Shown here piece after piece: positions 56,468 through 64,000 of a DNA stretch of 64,000 bases. The stretch is from Agarivorans sp. TSD2052 (GTDB lineage Bacteria > Pseudomonadota > Gammaproteobacteria > Enterobacterales > Celerinatantimonadaceae), in assembly GCF_023238625.1 (NCBI RefSeq), contig NZ_CP096670.1:2097501-2161500 (forward strand), in the 5' to 3' direction. The position numbers and the translations under genes are program-made. A model generated the notes under the pieces. That model made no database searches. It was not told the origin of the DNA and saw nothing but the letters and a program-made list of their open reading frames with translations. Every line of letters begins with the position of its first letter. Position 1 is the first letter of the stretch.

Positions 56468-57208
56468 GTGAAGCCGAAAAAGCCCATTATGCGTTTAACA
56501 AAGATATCTTCGATCATCGAGTTGTCACCTCATTTACGCCGCTTTGTTCTATCTGGTGACAGTTTATCTGACTTTCCGGTAGGCCTTGAAGGGTCCTATG
56601 TAAAAGTGGTTTTTCAAGAACCGGGCAAATCTGAAAAAACTATGCGTTCGTATACTATTCGCGCGTTTAATCCCAATACCCTAGAGCTTGCGTTAGATTT
56701 TGTAATTAATCGCCATAAGGGACCAGCCACCAACTGGGCGAAAAGCGCAACAGTGGGTGACCATGTGACTATCGCAGGTCCTGGCCCTTTAAAATTGACC
56801 AACTATAGCCACCACAGCTATTTGTTAGTCGGTGATCTTACATCTGTTAATGCCATCAACGGCTACATACCAAGGTTTAAGCCCGGCGCCAGTGTAAAAG
56901 CCATCATATCCGTACCCAGCCGTAACGATATCATCGACATGGATTATGACGACGCCTTAAATACACAATGGTTTATTGAAGATGAAAACAAGCTAAGCTT
57001 AGAGCAGATTGTGTTACAAACAGCGCAAACCATGGCAAAGGATACCCAAGTATTTTTAGGCTTAGAAGCGACCATCATCCGTGCGCTTAGGCCAAAGCTT
57101 CAACAAGACATCGGTTTCAATAGGCTAAACGTCTCGGCGGTGGGTTATTGGAAACGAGGCCTCGATGCTGACCGCTTTGGCGCCCATAAGAAAGCGAATC
57201 CGCTATAA
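56468..57208 (+). CDS. Siderophore-interacting protein (FAD ferric-siderophore reductase family)
   Basis: Cytosolic flavin reductase of the SIP/ViuB family, which reduces ferric siderophores to release iron. The FAD motif RSYTIR is at 60-65; PATNWAKSATVGDHVTIAGPGP and LLVGDLTSVNAI are family motifs. GTG 56468 follows AGGAG at ideal distance; GTG 56435 would add 11 residues. No siderophore synthesis or transport genes are adjacent, and no Fur box is obvious in the promoter. Its MarR-type control suggests a role in another reductive stress, which is inference. Confidence 0.87.
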   Translation: MKPKKPIMRLTKISSIIELSPHLRRFVLSGDSLSDFPVGLEGSYVKVVFQEPGKSEKTMRSYTIRAFNPNTLELALDFVINRHKGPATNWAKSATVGDHVTIAGPGPLKLTNYSHHSYLLVGDLTSVNAINGYIPRFKPGASVKAIISVPSRNDIIDMDYDDALNTQWFIEDENKLSLEQIVLQTAQTMAKDTQVFLGLEATIIRALRPKLQQDIGFNRLNVSAVGYWKRGLDADRFGAHKKANPL

Positions 57209-57213
57209 AATTA

Positions 57214-57292
57214 TTAAGCAACGCTACTCGCTAACAGCTGATACAATGTGAATGGTTCAGAGGTGAACACTGCAGGCCTCGGCGTTGCTTAA
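57214..57292. repeat. 79-bp element with 11-bp terminal inverted repeats
   Basis: Perfect arms TTAAGCAACGC and GCGTTGCTTAA around 57 bases that include an inner hairpin GTTCA-GAGG-TGAAC. There is no T run and no flanking target duplication. It may be a structured RNA at the end of the SIP transcript or a small palindromic repeat. Confidence 0.55.
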
Positions 57293-57383
57293 GACCTGCT
57301 CGTAAGGCGGCTGGTTGGACATTAAAATACTATACACCCTCTATTAGCCAACACTTAATTAACAGCCTAGCGCAGGGATGACA

Positions 57384-57680
57384 ATGATTAGACACATACT
57401 ACTTATACAGTTAATGCCCTCAGCCAATGAATCACAAATAGAAGAACTCAAACGGCTATTTGAATCAATGCCAGACAAGATAGCAGGCGTTGTTTCCGTA
57501 GAGTGGGGGCTTAACAACAGCCCCGAACAAAAAAACCAAGGCTATACCCATGCGGTGTTGATGAGCTTTGCGGACGAAGATGCACGACAGCGCTATTTGC
57601 CTCACCCTGAACATGAGATACTAAAAGACCTATTTAGGCCGCTATTAGCAGATATAATTGTGTTCGATTACAGTTTGTAA
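57384..57680 (+). CDS. Dabb family (stress-responsive A/B barrel) protein
   Basis: 98-residue protein of the dimeric alpha/beta-barrel Dabb family: MIRHILLIQLMPSANESQIEELK, EWGLNNSPEQKNQGYTHAVLMSFADEDARQRYLPHPEH. Small dimeric proteins of this type occur in stress responses and in ring-forming enzymes; no catalytic role can be assigned. ATG 57384 has AGGG six bases upstream; the ATG at 57378 would add two residues. Confidence 0.87.
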   Translation: MIRHILLIQLMPSANESQIEELKRLFESMPDKIAGVVSVEWGLNNSPEQKNQGYTHAVLMSFADEDARQRYLPHPEHEILKDLFRPLLADIIVFDYSL

Positions 57681-57721
57681 GTATTGATGAGCCTGTGTCA
57701 CCCATAGCTAGAGAGAGTTAA

Positions 57722-58009
57722 ATGAAGTGTTTTTGCTGCGATAACCAAGTAGCCAGTAATCAGCTTTATGTGGTTAAAACTAAAAATTACTGTAAGCCAT
57801 GTTGTTCAGGCTTATTTGGTGAGGACATGCTCAATAGTCCCAACCCCAAGTACCAAGGTAAAACGGGCAACCTGCTATCACATTTCACCGTATTTGTGCT
57901 GCTAATCACAGGGCTATGGGTATTGGTGTTACTGTATGAATTGGGGGCGTCTGCGCTTCGCTTTTTTAGAACAAAAATAGCGAGAAAAAACGGCAATAGA
58001 AAAAGCTAA
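57722..58009 (+). CDS. Small membrane protein with an N-terminal Cys cluster
   Basis: 95-residue protein. The first 36 residues hold two Cys pairs (MKCFCCDN and YCKPCCSG) that look like a zinc ribbon. One membrane helix follows (about 52-72, HFTVFVLLITGLWVLVLL), then a basic tail. I do not recognise the family. It lies 41 bases after the Dabb gene and may share its transcript. Confidence 0.62.
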   Translation: MKCFCCDNQVASNQLYVVKTKNYCKPCCSGLFGEDMLNSPNPKYQGKTGNLLSHFTVFVLLITGLWVLVLLYELGASALRFFRTKIARKNGNRKS

Positions 58010-58081
58010 GACCCAATAAACGCCATGAGTATTAGCTATGGCGAGTACTTTTTTAATTGAACGACAATCTAAGGGCTGACC

Positions 58082-58573
58082 ATGAGAATAACAATATCGC
58101 CTATTGCTAAGGTTTCTAAATGGCTGTGCCTACTGGTAGCCTTAGCATCACCTTCAGTATTTGCCGAAACTACCCAGCAACATATTCATGAAATGTCACA
58201 TCATGTAATGCCCTTTGCCATGTCTGAAACTACCCATGTCTTTACGATGACAGAACAAGGCGGTGTCATGAGTGTTATTGCAAAAGATGCTAGCGCTAGT
58301 GATCAAGTGTCGTTAATCCAGCGGCATCTAACACATCAAGCCAAGCTGTTTAGTCAGGGAGACTACTCAGCACCTGCAAGCTTACATGGCGATACCATGC
58401 CCGGGCTGAAAACCTTGCAACAGCGAGCCAGCGAACTAAGGGTTTTGTACACTGCTACCCCTGAAGGCGCTAACATTGAGTTTAAAACCACTGACCTTAC
58501 ACTGATAACTGCTATCCACCGCTGGTTTGGTGCTCAGTTGTCAGAGCATGGGGCTGACGCTAGGGCCGAGTAA
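58082..58573 (+). CDS. Exported protein with a His-rich N terminus, function unknown
   Basis: 163-residue protein with a signal peptide (cleavage near SPSVFA) followed by a His-rich segment (QQHIHEMSHHVMPFAMSET). The body has FTMTEQGGVMSVIAKD, HLTHQAKLFSQGDYS, SLHGDTMPGLK and a conserved-looking C terminus ITAIHRWFGAQLSEHGADA. I recall similar exported proteins in Shewanella and related genera, sometimes mislabelled as aspartate carbamoyltransferase; there is no enzyme motif to support that. Metal binding by the His cluster is possible. Confidence 0.65.
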   Translation: MRITISPIAKVSKWLCLLVALASPSVFAETTQQHIHEMSHHVMPFAMSETTHVFTMTEQGGVMSVIAKDASASDQVSLIQRHLTHQAKLFSQGDYSAPASLHGDTMPGLKTLQQRASELRVLYTATPEGANIEFKTTDLTLITAIHRWFGAQLSEHGADARAE

Positions 58574-58749
58574 TCCTTGTCTGTTCAACCTAAAAGGGTT
58601 TTGTAACACATAGTTCGTACTAGGCTGTTTGATTAAGGTATCAACCCACGCCGCCTCCAGTTATGCTCTTAGTTAAAATCCTACTGCCTATGTGCTCAAG
58701 TCAATGCAGTGCTGGTTAACTCCTCTTATGATAAGCCATTGAGGCATCA

Positions 58750-59658
58750 ATGTTCCTCAAGCATTGTGTAAGGATGTATCACCCGCAGGGAGCAGTTACA
58801 TTGACAGCAAGCCAGCAAGGCCTTCTCAAAGAAGCAGAATATCTTCTCAAGGATATTAAAACAGAGCTGCATGGTCTTGCGCCGCATTCTTCAAAACTGG
58901 CCGAGATTAGCCATTTGCTAAAATGGCTAATAAACGGCGAAGAGGAAGCAAGCTTGCAGGCTTTTGGTGAGTCTCTGCCTACCTTAAGCGATACCGACGA
59001 TCTGTTTGGTAGTAGCGACCAACTATTTGGTATTGATGAACAACCTGACGCCAGAAAACGGTGGTTTTCACCTTTGCAGCAAGTAAAAGATAATCCCGAA
59101 TTGTGTGAAAATATCTTACTAAATTTGGCCAGTGCTCAGAGCCAAACGCTCGATTATCGCCCCTTATACGGCGAAGCGGCTAAGCCTTTTTTCTATATCG
59201 TTGATAAAACCTTTGCGCCAAACTTGGTGTCAAATAGTGCCTTGTTGAACACCGTCTTAGCTAAGAAGCCCTTGGCCGCTTTTGTACTGCTATTTTGCCA
59301 CCATCTTCGAGATAGCGAACAACTAGATTGGCATCAGATACAGCCCAATACGCTAAAGCAGCTGATGCTTGATGTGTTTATTCCAGTCTTAGCTGAGCAT
59401 AGTCACACAGCCATAAGCGATGTCATCGTAAAGGATGAAACCCATCGGCAAACAACAGTGGCACTGGACGATATCTTAAAACATCGCAGTGATCCCAATG
59501 TAGGAATTTGGTTAAACGGTCAAAAGCTGACGATTAAGCCTGATTACTTACCGCCAATAGATGCGTGGATTGTGGATGCCCTTCAGCTGCAGCTCGAAAA
59601 TGAACGCCCTCTACTTTTTTTTGAAACACTAAGCGAATATGTACTGTTTGGGAGTTAA
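58750..59658 (+). CDS. Unknown protein, first gene of a three-gene cassette
   Basis: 302-residue soluble protein with no signal peptide and no motif I recognise. It has an acidic stretch with a repeated DLFG/QLFG pattern (DDLFGSSDQLFGIDEQ, about 84-99) and the C-terminal stretch PLLFFETLSEYVLFGS. GAGG lies five bases before the ATG. The next gene begins three bases after this stop and has its own GGAG inside this gene's last codons, so the genes are translated together. Composition is like its neighbours. Confidence 0.65.
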   Translation: MFLKHCVRMYHPQGAVTLTASQQGLLKEAEYLLKDIKTELHGLAPHSSKLAEISHLLKWLINGEEEASLQAFGESLPTLSDTDDLFGSSDQLFGIDEQPDARKRWFSPLQQVKDNPELCENILLNLASAQSQTLDYRPLYGEAAKPFFYIVDKTFAPNLVSNSALLNTVLAKKPLAAFVLLFCHHLRDSEQLDWHQIQPNTLKQLMLDVFIPVLAEHSHTAISDVIVKDETHRQTTVALDDILKHRSDPNVGIWLNGQKLTIKPDYLPPIDAWIVDALQLQLENERPLLFFETLSEYVLFGS

Positions 59659-59661
59659 GTG

Positions 59662-60096
59662 ATGAAATTCACCGTTATTAATGTTTTGCTGGTGGCACTG
59701 GTTAGTATTCTAGCCAGCCCAGTGAGGGCTGCTAGCCTTCAATTGATTCGCCATATTGAAGGGTTAAGCCGTGATTACTACTACCTTAACATTGACCAAG
59801 CAAACCAGCCTTTTGAACGTACGGATATAGTGGGAGGCGAGCACGAAAACCACTATTTCATTCTCGGCTTTCAAGGAGATCAATTTGTAGTAAGCATCGA
59901 ATCAATAGATGGTGAAGCAAGTTATTCACTAACTGGTGAAGGGTATCTACATCAAGCGTTAAATTCAATAAACGACATTGGCCATCAAGTTAGCGCCAAT
60001 GCTGTGGTGGTAGAACAGCAACGCACCTGGATCGGCATAGCGGTCTCGGCTCATCCCTTTGCTGAATATACTTTAAGGGTAAAAATGTATGAGTGA
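59662..60096 (+). CDS. Unknown exported protein, second gene of the cassette
   Basis: 144-residue protein with a clear signal peptide (VLLVALVSILASPVRA) and a predicted beta-rich mature part (YYYLNIDQANQPF, HYFILGFQGDQFVVSIESIDGEASYSL, AEYTLRVKMYE), which could be a pre-peptidase-C-like or other beta-sandwich fold. ATG 59662 with GGAG seven bases upstream is preferred to GTG 59659. It overlaps the third gene by eight bases. No family name can be given. Confidence 0.68.
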   Translation: MKFTVINVLLVALVSILASPVRAASLQLIRHIEGLSRDYYYLNIDQANQPFERTDIVGGEHENHYFILGFQGDQFVVSIESIDGEASYSLTGEGYLHQALNSINDIGHQVSANAVVVEQQRTWIGIAVSAHPFAEYTLRVKMYE

Positions 60097-60619
60097 TCAA
60101 GCGCCTCAGCTAATTAGCATCGATGAGAAAATGGCAGCGTTGATAACGCTATTACCCACACTTAAGGCCGAGATATGTTTTGCTGGCACTGACCAAAGTT
60201 CGCCCTTATTTCAACGCATTAATCAGCTAGTTGATCAACTAAAGCAAGCACATCGCCTAGCGATAAGCTCGCCTTTTAGCGATGACAGTGACATAAACGA
60301 TCCTATATCGCTGCTAAAGCAGTATCAGTGTTTACACGCTATTTATCACAGTGATGGTGCTGGCCATGTGCAAGTACAAATTTTAGAAAACACTCAGCCC
60401 TTTTCATTACAGTGTTTATTAGCCGCTATAGACAGCAAAGACCTCTGGGATGCTTGTTTTAAGATGTTTCAACAGCAGCCAGCGACTTGGTTGTTAAATG
60501 TGGCCGAGCAACTAGAGAACAGCGCCTCTTACCACACCCGTTGCCAACTTAAGTTAGCTCAACAACTTAGTGAGCGGCAGCATTCAATTGGCTTAATGCA
60601 AAATGCCGATCAATGGTAA
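60089..60619 (+). CDS. Unknown cytosolic protein, third gene of the cassette, possibly truncated
   Basis: 176-residue predicted helical protein without signal peptide or recognised motif (IDEKMAALITLLPTLKAEI, LFQRINQLVDQLKQAHRLA, LAQQLSERQHSIGLMQ). It starts eight bases inside the previous gene. The frame continues beyond its TAA with codons that still read like protein (WDNDNGHLILPLIEQIDSLL), suggesting the ancestral protein was longer by 50 or so residues. Confidence 0.62.
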   Translation: MSDQAPQLISIDEKMAALITLLPTLKAEICFAGTDQSSPLFQRINQLVDQLKQAHRLAISSPFSDDSDINDPISLLKQYQCLHAIYHSDGAGHVQVQILENTQPFSLQCLLAAIDSKDLWDACFKMFQQQPATWLLNVAEQLENSASYHTRCQLKLAQQLSERQHSIGLMQNADQW

Positions 60620-60781
60620 TGGGATAACGACAATGGTCACTTAATACTCCCACTAATCGAACAAATCGACAGCCTATTGGTATACAACTACAACGATCAG
60701 ATTGAGTAAGAAATCGAAACCACTATGCTAAACCAATTAAAGCAACGTTTAGCCAAGTGTTATCAGCGGGTAAACCGCTAG
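60620..60781 (+). pseudogene. Decayed in-frame tail of the cassette's third gene
   Basis: In the same frame as the preceding gene, 29 codons run to a second stop (TAA 60707-60709), then 23 more (MLNQLKQRLAKCYQRVNR near the end) to TAG 60779-60781. Amphipathic helix-like composition in both parts suggests former coding sequence split by two nonsense changes. The evidence is by inspection only. Confidence 0.45.
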
Positions 60782-61128
60782 GCTCAAAACATCGCCTACA
60801 AGCTTGGTTCTGTTTGACTGATTAAGTGTCAGAGAGGGTTAGCCTAGCTAAGCTATTGATTAGAATAAAAGGCTAAATGTTTGAGAAAGGGTGCTTAAAA
60901 ATAATATAAGCCTAAGATAAAGCAGCGCACTAATCAGCCAAACGAATACCATAAGCTAAAAGAGAGTAAAATAAACCGTGGTCGCAAATTGATGGTCACC
61001 GAACGGTAACAAAAATTAATAAAATAATGTGTTTTTTTACTGTCGGTCGAAATAACGACACGGCCCGTGTTTTGAGATAACGAGGCAACAACAGAGGCAT
61101 AAAGCCGATGTTTATCAAACCCTAAAAA
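60782..61128. other. Non-coding stretch before the tRNA-Val terminator
   Basis: About 350 bases, rich in A and T, with no supported gene. A minus-strand frame at 60934-61134 has no recognisable content and no clear ribosome site. Confidence 0.5.
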
Positions 61129-61161
61129 CAACAAAACCCGCTAAGTAGCGGGCTTTGTTGA
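61129..61161 (-). terminator. Terminator of the tRNA-Val pair
   Basis: Stem CCCGCT/AGCGGG extended by AACAAA/TTTGTT pairs, directly after the second tRNA; on the minus strand it is followed by a mixed T/G stretch rather than a long U run. Confidence 0.68.
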
Positions 61162-61167
61162 AAAATT

Positions 61168-61244
61168 TGGTATTCGCGAGTGGATTTGAACCACCGACCC
61201 CTACCATGTCAAGGTAGTGCTCTAACCAACTGAGCTACGCGAAT
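61168..61244 (-). tRNA. tRNA-Val (GAC), second copy
   Basis: 77-nt cloverleaf with encoded CCA. The anticodon loop TTGACAT gives GAC. Acceptor stem ATTCGCG/CGCGAAT. Confidence 0.96.
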
Positions 61245-61258
61245 ATTGTTTTAAATTT

Positions 61259-61335
61259 TGGTACAACCGAGTGGATTCGAACCACCGACCCCCACCATGT
61301 CAAGGTGGTGCTCTAACCAACTGAGCTACGGTTGT
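61259..61335 (-). tRNA. tRNA-Val (GAC), first copy
   Basis: 77-nt cloverleaf with encoded CCA and GAC anticodon. The acceptor stem ACAACCG/CGGTTGT differs from the other copy, while the D arm is the same. Confidence 0.96.
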
Positions 61336-61363
61336 ATTATCGAGGAATAAACCTACGGCGTGA

Positions 61364-61392
61364 AAGATACTGTATGTGTTTGCTTGCGTCAA
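61364..61392 (-). promoter_or_regulatory. Promoter of the tRNA-Val pair
   Basis: Minus strand: TTGACG - 17 bp - TATCTT with a GC-rich CACGCCG discriminator. Confidence 0.72.
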
Positions 61393-61498
61393 TCGCTGTT
61401 CTCTCATATTCGAACTGTATGCTCAATGATTAATCAGCGTTGGCATAACCAGTTTGCCAAAGGCGTGTTTTTTTCGATATTGCTGTTAGGTAATGGGT

Positions 61499-62497
61499 TT
61501 AGCCTTGGCAGCTGTTTAATATTCGCTGCCATTGTTTCACATGGTCTTTGTTCGCTTGCTGAAAGGCGTGGTGTGCATGTTGAGTTTGCTCAAGCAAAGT
61601 TTGCACCGTTTTCCCCTCAAGTAAGGGCGCTAATTGAACAATGAGTACATTGGCACTTTGGTCTAACTGGGCTAAATACTCCTGCACGCTGGGCATATAC
61701 ACCTTGTGTAAAACATTAGACAAAATAGTAAAGGTTTGTTGGTTGTTGCGGCAACTAAACGCACGCTGTTTTAAGGCTTTGCTTACCGTGTTTAGCCACA
61801 ACGTGGCGTTATGCAGCTCTTGTAGGAGCGCCAATATGCTAGGTCCTTTAGCCAATTGTTGGCTTATAGCCAGCAACATAGCACTATCAAGCGCTTGCTG
61901 ATTTACAAATTGCTGGTGGATGTTTTGTAAACTGCTTAAGTAACCCGCCATGCTTCGGTAAGCCCCCACCGGGTGTGCGTTAAGCGTATGTGGCGTGGTC
62001 CATAAATGGCGCAAGCTTGGCTCGTTAACCAAATAGTTGTTCCAGTAGGTATGTATGGCTTGGGTTTTTGCACTGAGAATCGCGTTTAGGCTGTTTGTTA
62101 ATGCGGGGCTGATTGCTTGGTTTTGCAAGCAGTGCTGCAAGCTTAGGATTATTTGGTTATGCCAAAGCAGTTGCCTATCGGCACTGGCATGTTTACCTAA
62201 GCTGGAATTTTTCTCAAAAACCAGCTGGTCTAAGCCACATTGGCGTAAGCCCATGGTGTCGATGAGCGATAAGCTTACCGCTGGCTCAGCTAATTGGTAA
62301 TCTCGCCAAGCAAAGTTTACTAGGGCATCTAAACGGGAGGGCGGCGTAATATTTATGGCAAGCACGCGGTTAAGTCGTGCAACGTAGGTGTTAAACAGCT
62401 TATCACTGCGAGGAGTAGACCAATTGATGACAAAGTAAATGCTAGCAGCCAGCGTTAAACCGGCAACTAGCAGGCTAGTAAGGTTCGGCAGCTTCAT
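61499..62497 (-). CDS. DUF3080 family protein
   Basis: 332-residue protein with one N-terminal hydrophobic segment (about 7-25, signal anchor), then a helical region: RLNRVLAINITPPSRLD, LSLIDTMGLRQCGLDQLVFEKNSSLGK, LWTTPHTLNAH. These match DUF3080, which is found next to MATE exporters in Vibrio and relatives. The start overlaps the MATE stop by four bases (ATGA), so it is co-translated with the exporter. Function is unknown; an envelope role beside the exporter is inference. Confidence 0.82.
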   Translation of the reverse strand: MKLPNLTSLLVAGLTLAASIYFVINWSTPRSDKLFNTYVARLNRVLAINITPPSRLDALVNFAWRDYQLAEPAVSLSLIDTMGLRQCGLDQLVFEKNSSLGKHASADRQLLWHNQIILSLQHCLQNQAISPALTNSLNAILSAKTQAIHTYWNNYLVNEPSLRHLWTTPHTLNAHPVGAYRSMAGYLSSLQNIHQQFVNQQALDSAMLLAISQQLAKGPSILALLQELHNATLWLNTVSKALKQRAFSCRNNQQTFTILSNVLHKVYMPSVQEYLAQLDQSANVLIVQLAPLLEGKTVQTLLEQTQHAHHAFQQANKDHVKQWQRILNSCQG

Positions 62498-63891
62498 GCT
62501 TGCTTATTAATTAAATGCAGCTTATCTGGGTTATTGCTTGCCCATACTAAGCGCCAAAATAAACCAACTGCACAGGCGCTTAAAGCTAATACAATAGCAA
62601 TCCAAAAGCCTTGAACCCCCATGGGTTCAGCTGTGAGAGTGTCTGTAAACGTAAGCAGCGACCCAACCCCTAAGCCAATAGGCCAAAAACTAATCAAGGT
62701 AACGATTAGAATAAACCGAGTGTCTTGGTAACCACGTAAAGCACCGGCACAACACACCTGCAAAGAATCAGACAGCTGATAGGTGGCCGCGAGCAAAAAC
62801 AACGGCGCGGCAATGGCGGCTACAGTGGCATTTTCGGTATACCAAGCAATAATGTTGTGACGGAACAAGATGGTGGCACTTGCGATAAACAAGGTGGCGA
62901 TGATCGACAATATTAAGCCGCTATAGGCACTAATTTGCGCTTTATCATGTGATTTCTCTCCCATGTAGTTACCTACTCGAATAGTCAGTGCTATCCCAAT
63001 ACTCAAGGGCAACATAAATACCATTGAGGTAAAGTTAAGGGCGATTTGGTGCGCGGCTACAATGTCTGCGCCCAAGGGTGACAGCAATAGTGCTATCATC
63101 GAAAACAAGGTGACTTCGAAAAATATTGCGCCACCAATCGGCAAACCCAATTTAAAAATGCGCGATACAATCGACCAGTCGATACCGTTGTGCCTTTCAA
63201 ACAAGTTTAGTGGTTTAAGGGTATTGCTTCTTAGCGCATACACTAACATAGCAATCGCCATAAACCAGTTCACCATGGCAGTGGCTACGCCACAACCAGC
63301 ACCGCCTAGTTTGGGCAAGCCGAATAAACCATTAATGAAAATATAGTTAACCGGTATATTTATCGCTAAACCGATGATCCCAATGATCATGATGGCTTTA
63401 ATGTTCGAACAGGCCTCGTTGACCCCGCGCAGTACCTGGTACAACGCAAAGGCGGGCAAGCCAAAACTAACAAAATACAAGTATTGTTTGGTTAATCCCA
63501 CCAGTTGCGGTTCAACATCCATTAGATTAAAAACCTTAGGTGCAAACCATAAGATCACCCACGCTAAGGCGGCTAAAACCATGGATATGATCAACGCTTG
63601 GCGGAAGATAATGCCACCCTTGTGGGCTTGGCGCGCACCTATTTGAAACGCCACCAAAGGTGTTACTGCCATCAAAATACCTTGAAGTAACAAGATTATT
63701 GGGTTAAAAAAACTAGCCGCTACGGCCACTGCGGCTAAATCGGTTGGGCTAACCGAACCCGCCATTATGGTATCGACAAAACTCATGCCGGTAATGGTAA
63801 GTTGTGCCACTACAATCGGGCCTGCCAATCTCAGTATGGCAAAGCATTCTTTTGAAAAACGTTGTTTAAAACCCAGGAAAAAAGACTTCAT
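62494..63891 (-). CDS. norM: MATE family multidrug exporter (NorM-like)
   Basis: Na+ or H+ coupled exporter of cationic drugs and flavins. Twelve membrane helices in two MATE repeats are visible: LRLAGPIVVAQLTITGMSFVDTIMAG, LQGILMAVTPLVAFQIGA in the first half, and FEVTLFSMIALLLSPLGADIVAAHQIALN in the second. The N-terminal helix FVDTIMAG has the conserved Asp of NorM cation sites. ATG 63891 was chosen over GTG 63897. Length 465 is close to V. cholerae NorM (461). The DUF3080 gene follows in the same operon. Confidence 0.88.
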   Translation of the reverse strand: MKSFFLGFKQRFSKECFAILRLAGPIVVAQLTITGMSFVDTIMAGSVSPTDLAAVAVAASFFNPIILLLQGILMAVTPLVAFQIGARQAHKGGIIFRQALIISMVLAALAWVILWFAPKVFNLMDVEPQLVGLTKQYLYFVSFGLPAFALYQVLRGVNEACSNIKAIMIIGIIGLAINIPVNYIFINGLFGLPKLGGAGCGVATAMVNWFMAIAMLVYALRSNTLKPLNLFERHNGIDWSIVSRIFKLGLPIGGAIFFEVTLFSMIALLLSPLGADIVAAHQIALNFTSMVFMLPLSIGIALTIRVGNYMGEKSHDKAQISAYSGLILSIIATLFIASATILFRHNIIAWYTENATVAAIAAPLFLLAATYQLSDSLQVCCAGALRGYQDTRFILIVTLISFWPIGLGVGSLLTFTDTLTAEPMGVQGFWIAIVLALSACAVGLFWRLVWASNNPDKLHLINKQA

Positions 63892-63897
63892 GTTCAC

Positions 63898-64000
63898 CGG
63901 AATAGTTCAAAGTAAAAGTAAAGTTATCAAAGTCAAAAGGGCACCAGGCTTAATGCAGCTCTGGGTTTATTTAACGGATACCGAAGGCTTAAACATAGGT
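63898..64000. other. End of window upstream of norM
   Basis: 103 bases before norM. I see no promoter I would defend and no complete gene. Confidence 0.4.

Noticed and set aside
57214..57292. Integron attC site or insertion-sequence remnant
   Set aside because: The GTTRRRY/RYYYAAC core sites are absent, and there is no transposase, integrase or target duplication.
60934..61134. Minus-strand 66-codon reading frame before tRNA-Val
   Set aside because: No ribosome site, domain or homology visible; it partly overlaps the tRNA terminator.
61360..61644. Plus-strand 94-codon frame after the tRNA-Val genes
   Set aside because: It overlaps the tRNA promoter region and the DUF3080 gene on the other strand; the latter has clear family motifs.

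Overview
The window is chromosomal DNA of a gammaproteobacterium, probably a marine, facultatively anaerobic member near Vibrionales/Alteromonadales (an Agarivorans-like organism would fit; this is inference). Many blocks keep the E. coli/Vibrio gene order: fldA-ybfE-ybfF-seqA-pgm, ydiJ-ydiI, rlmL-uup-(DUF3466)-rmf-fabA-lonH, rnt divergent from motY, and rnfABCDGE-nth. MotY implies a sodium-driven polar flagellum. No phage, insertion sequence, integron or CRISPR array was seen.

Layout. 0-3 kb: a cut DUF4442 gene, a lytic transglycosylase, then flavodoxin, ybfE, DUF2788 and ybfF on the minus strand. 3-9.5 kb: seqA and pgm, then glycogen phosphorylase behind a long leader with a perfect FNR-type box, then astE. 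9.6-18.5 kb: the FAD/Fe-S dehydrogenase ydiJ with ydiI, and a three-gene RND efflux operon with two lipoprotein adaptors. 18.6-21 kb: an XRE regulator divergent from a short-chain dehydrogenase with a compound dyad between them, then seven initiator tRNA genes in an exact 163-bp tandem array. 21-32 kb: rlmL, a glutaredoxin-like gene, uup, a DUF3466 envelope protein, rmf, fabA, lonH, an antiporter and rnt. 32-40 kb: motY, nth and the Rnf redox pump; rnfC has a 33-residue repeat tail encoded by nearly identical 99-bp DNA repeats.

40-46 kb: the anaerobic ribonucleotide reductase nrdDG behind an FNR-type box and two NrdR boxes spaced 32 bp apart, a degenerate GGDEF/EAL membrane protein, a decayed alpha/beta-hydrolase gene with three in-frame stops, and five tRNA-Asn genes. 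46.7-55 kb: uvrB, tpiA, an ElyC-type protein, aspC, and a divergent c-di-GMP pair (GGDEF cyclase and REC/HD-GYP phosphodiesterase). 55-57.3 kb: yaeQ, a SEC-C protein, and a MarR regulator divergent from a siderophore-interacting protein with a palindromic operator over the -35. 57.3-60.8 kb is the least recognisable stretch: small genes ending in a three-gene cassette of unknown function whose last gene continues past its stop as a decayed in-frame tail. The window ends with two tRNA-Val genes, a DUF3080 gene and a MATE exporter.

Themes that connect the genes are anaerobic and redox metabolism (FNR-type boxes at glgP and nrdD, Rnf, flavodoxin, NrdDG), translation capacity (14 tRNA genes in three arrays, each behind a sigma70-like promoter with a GC-rich discriminator, plus rmf and rlmL), and c-di-GMP signalling. 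I did not find a clearly new defence or mobile system. The best candidates for new biology are the cassette at 58.75-60.8 kb, the covarying hairpins in the initiator tRNA spacers, and the repeat-expanded RnfC tail.
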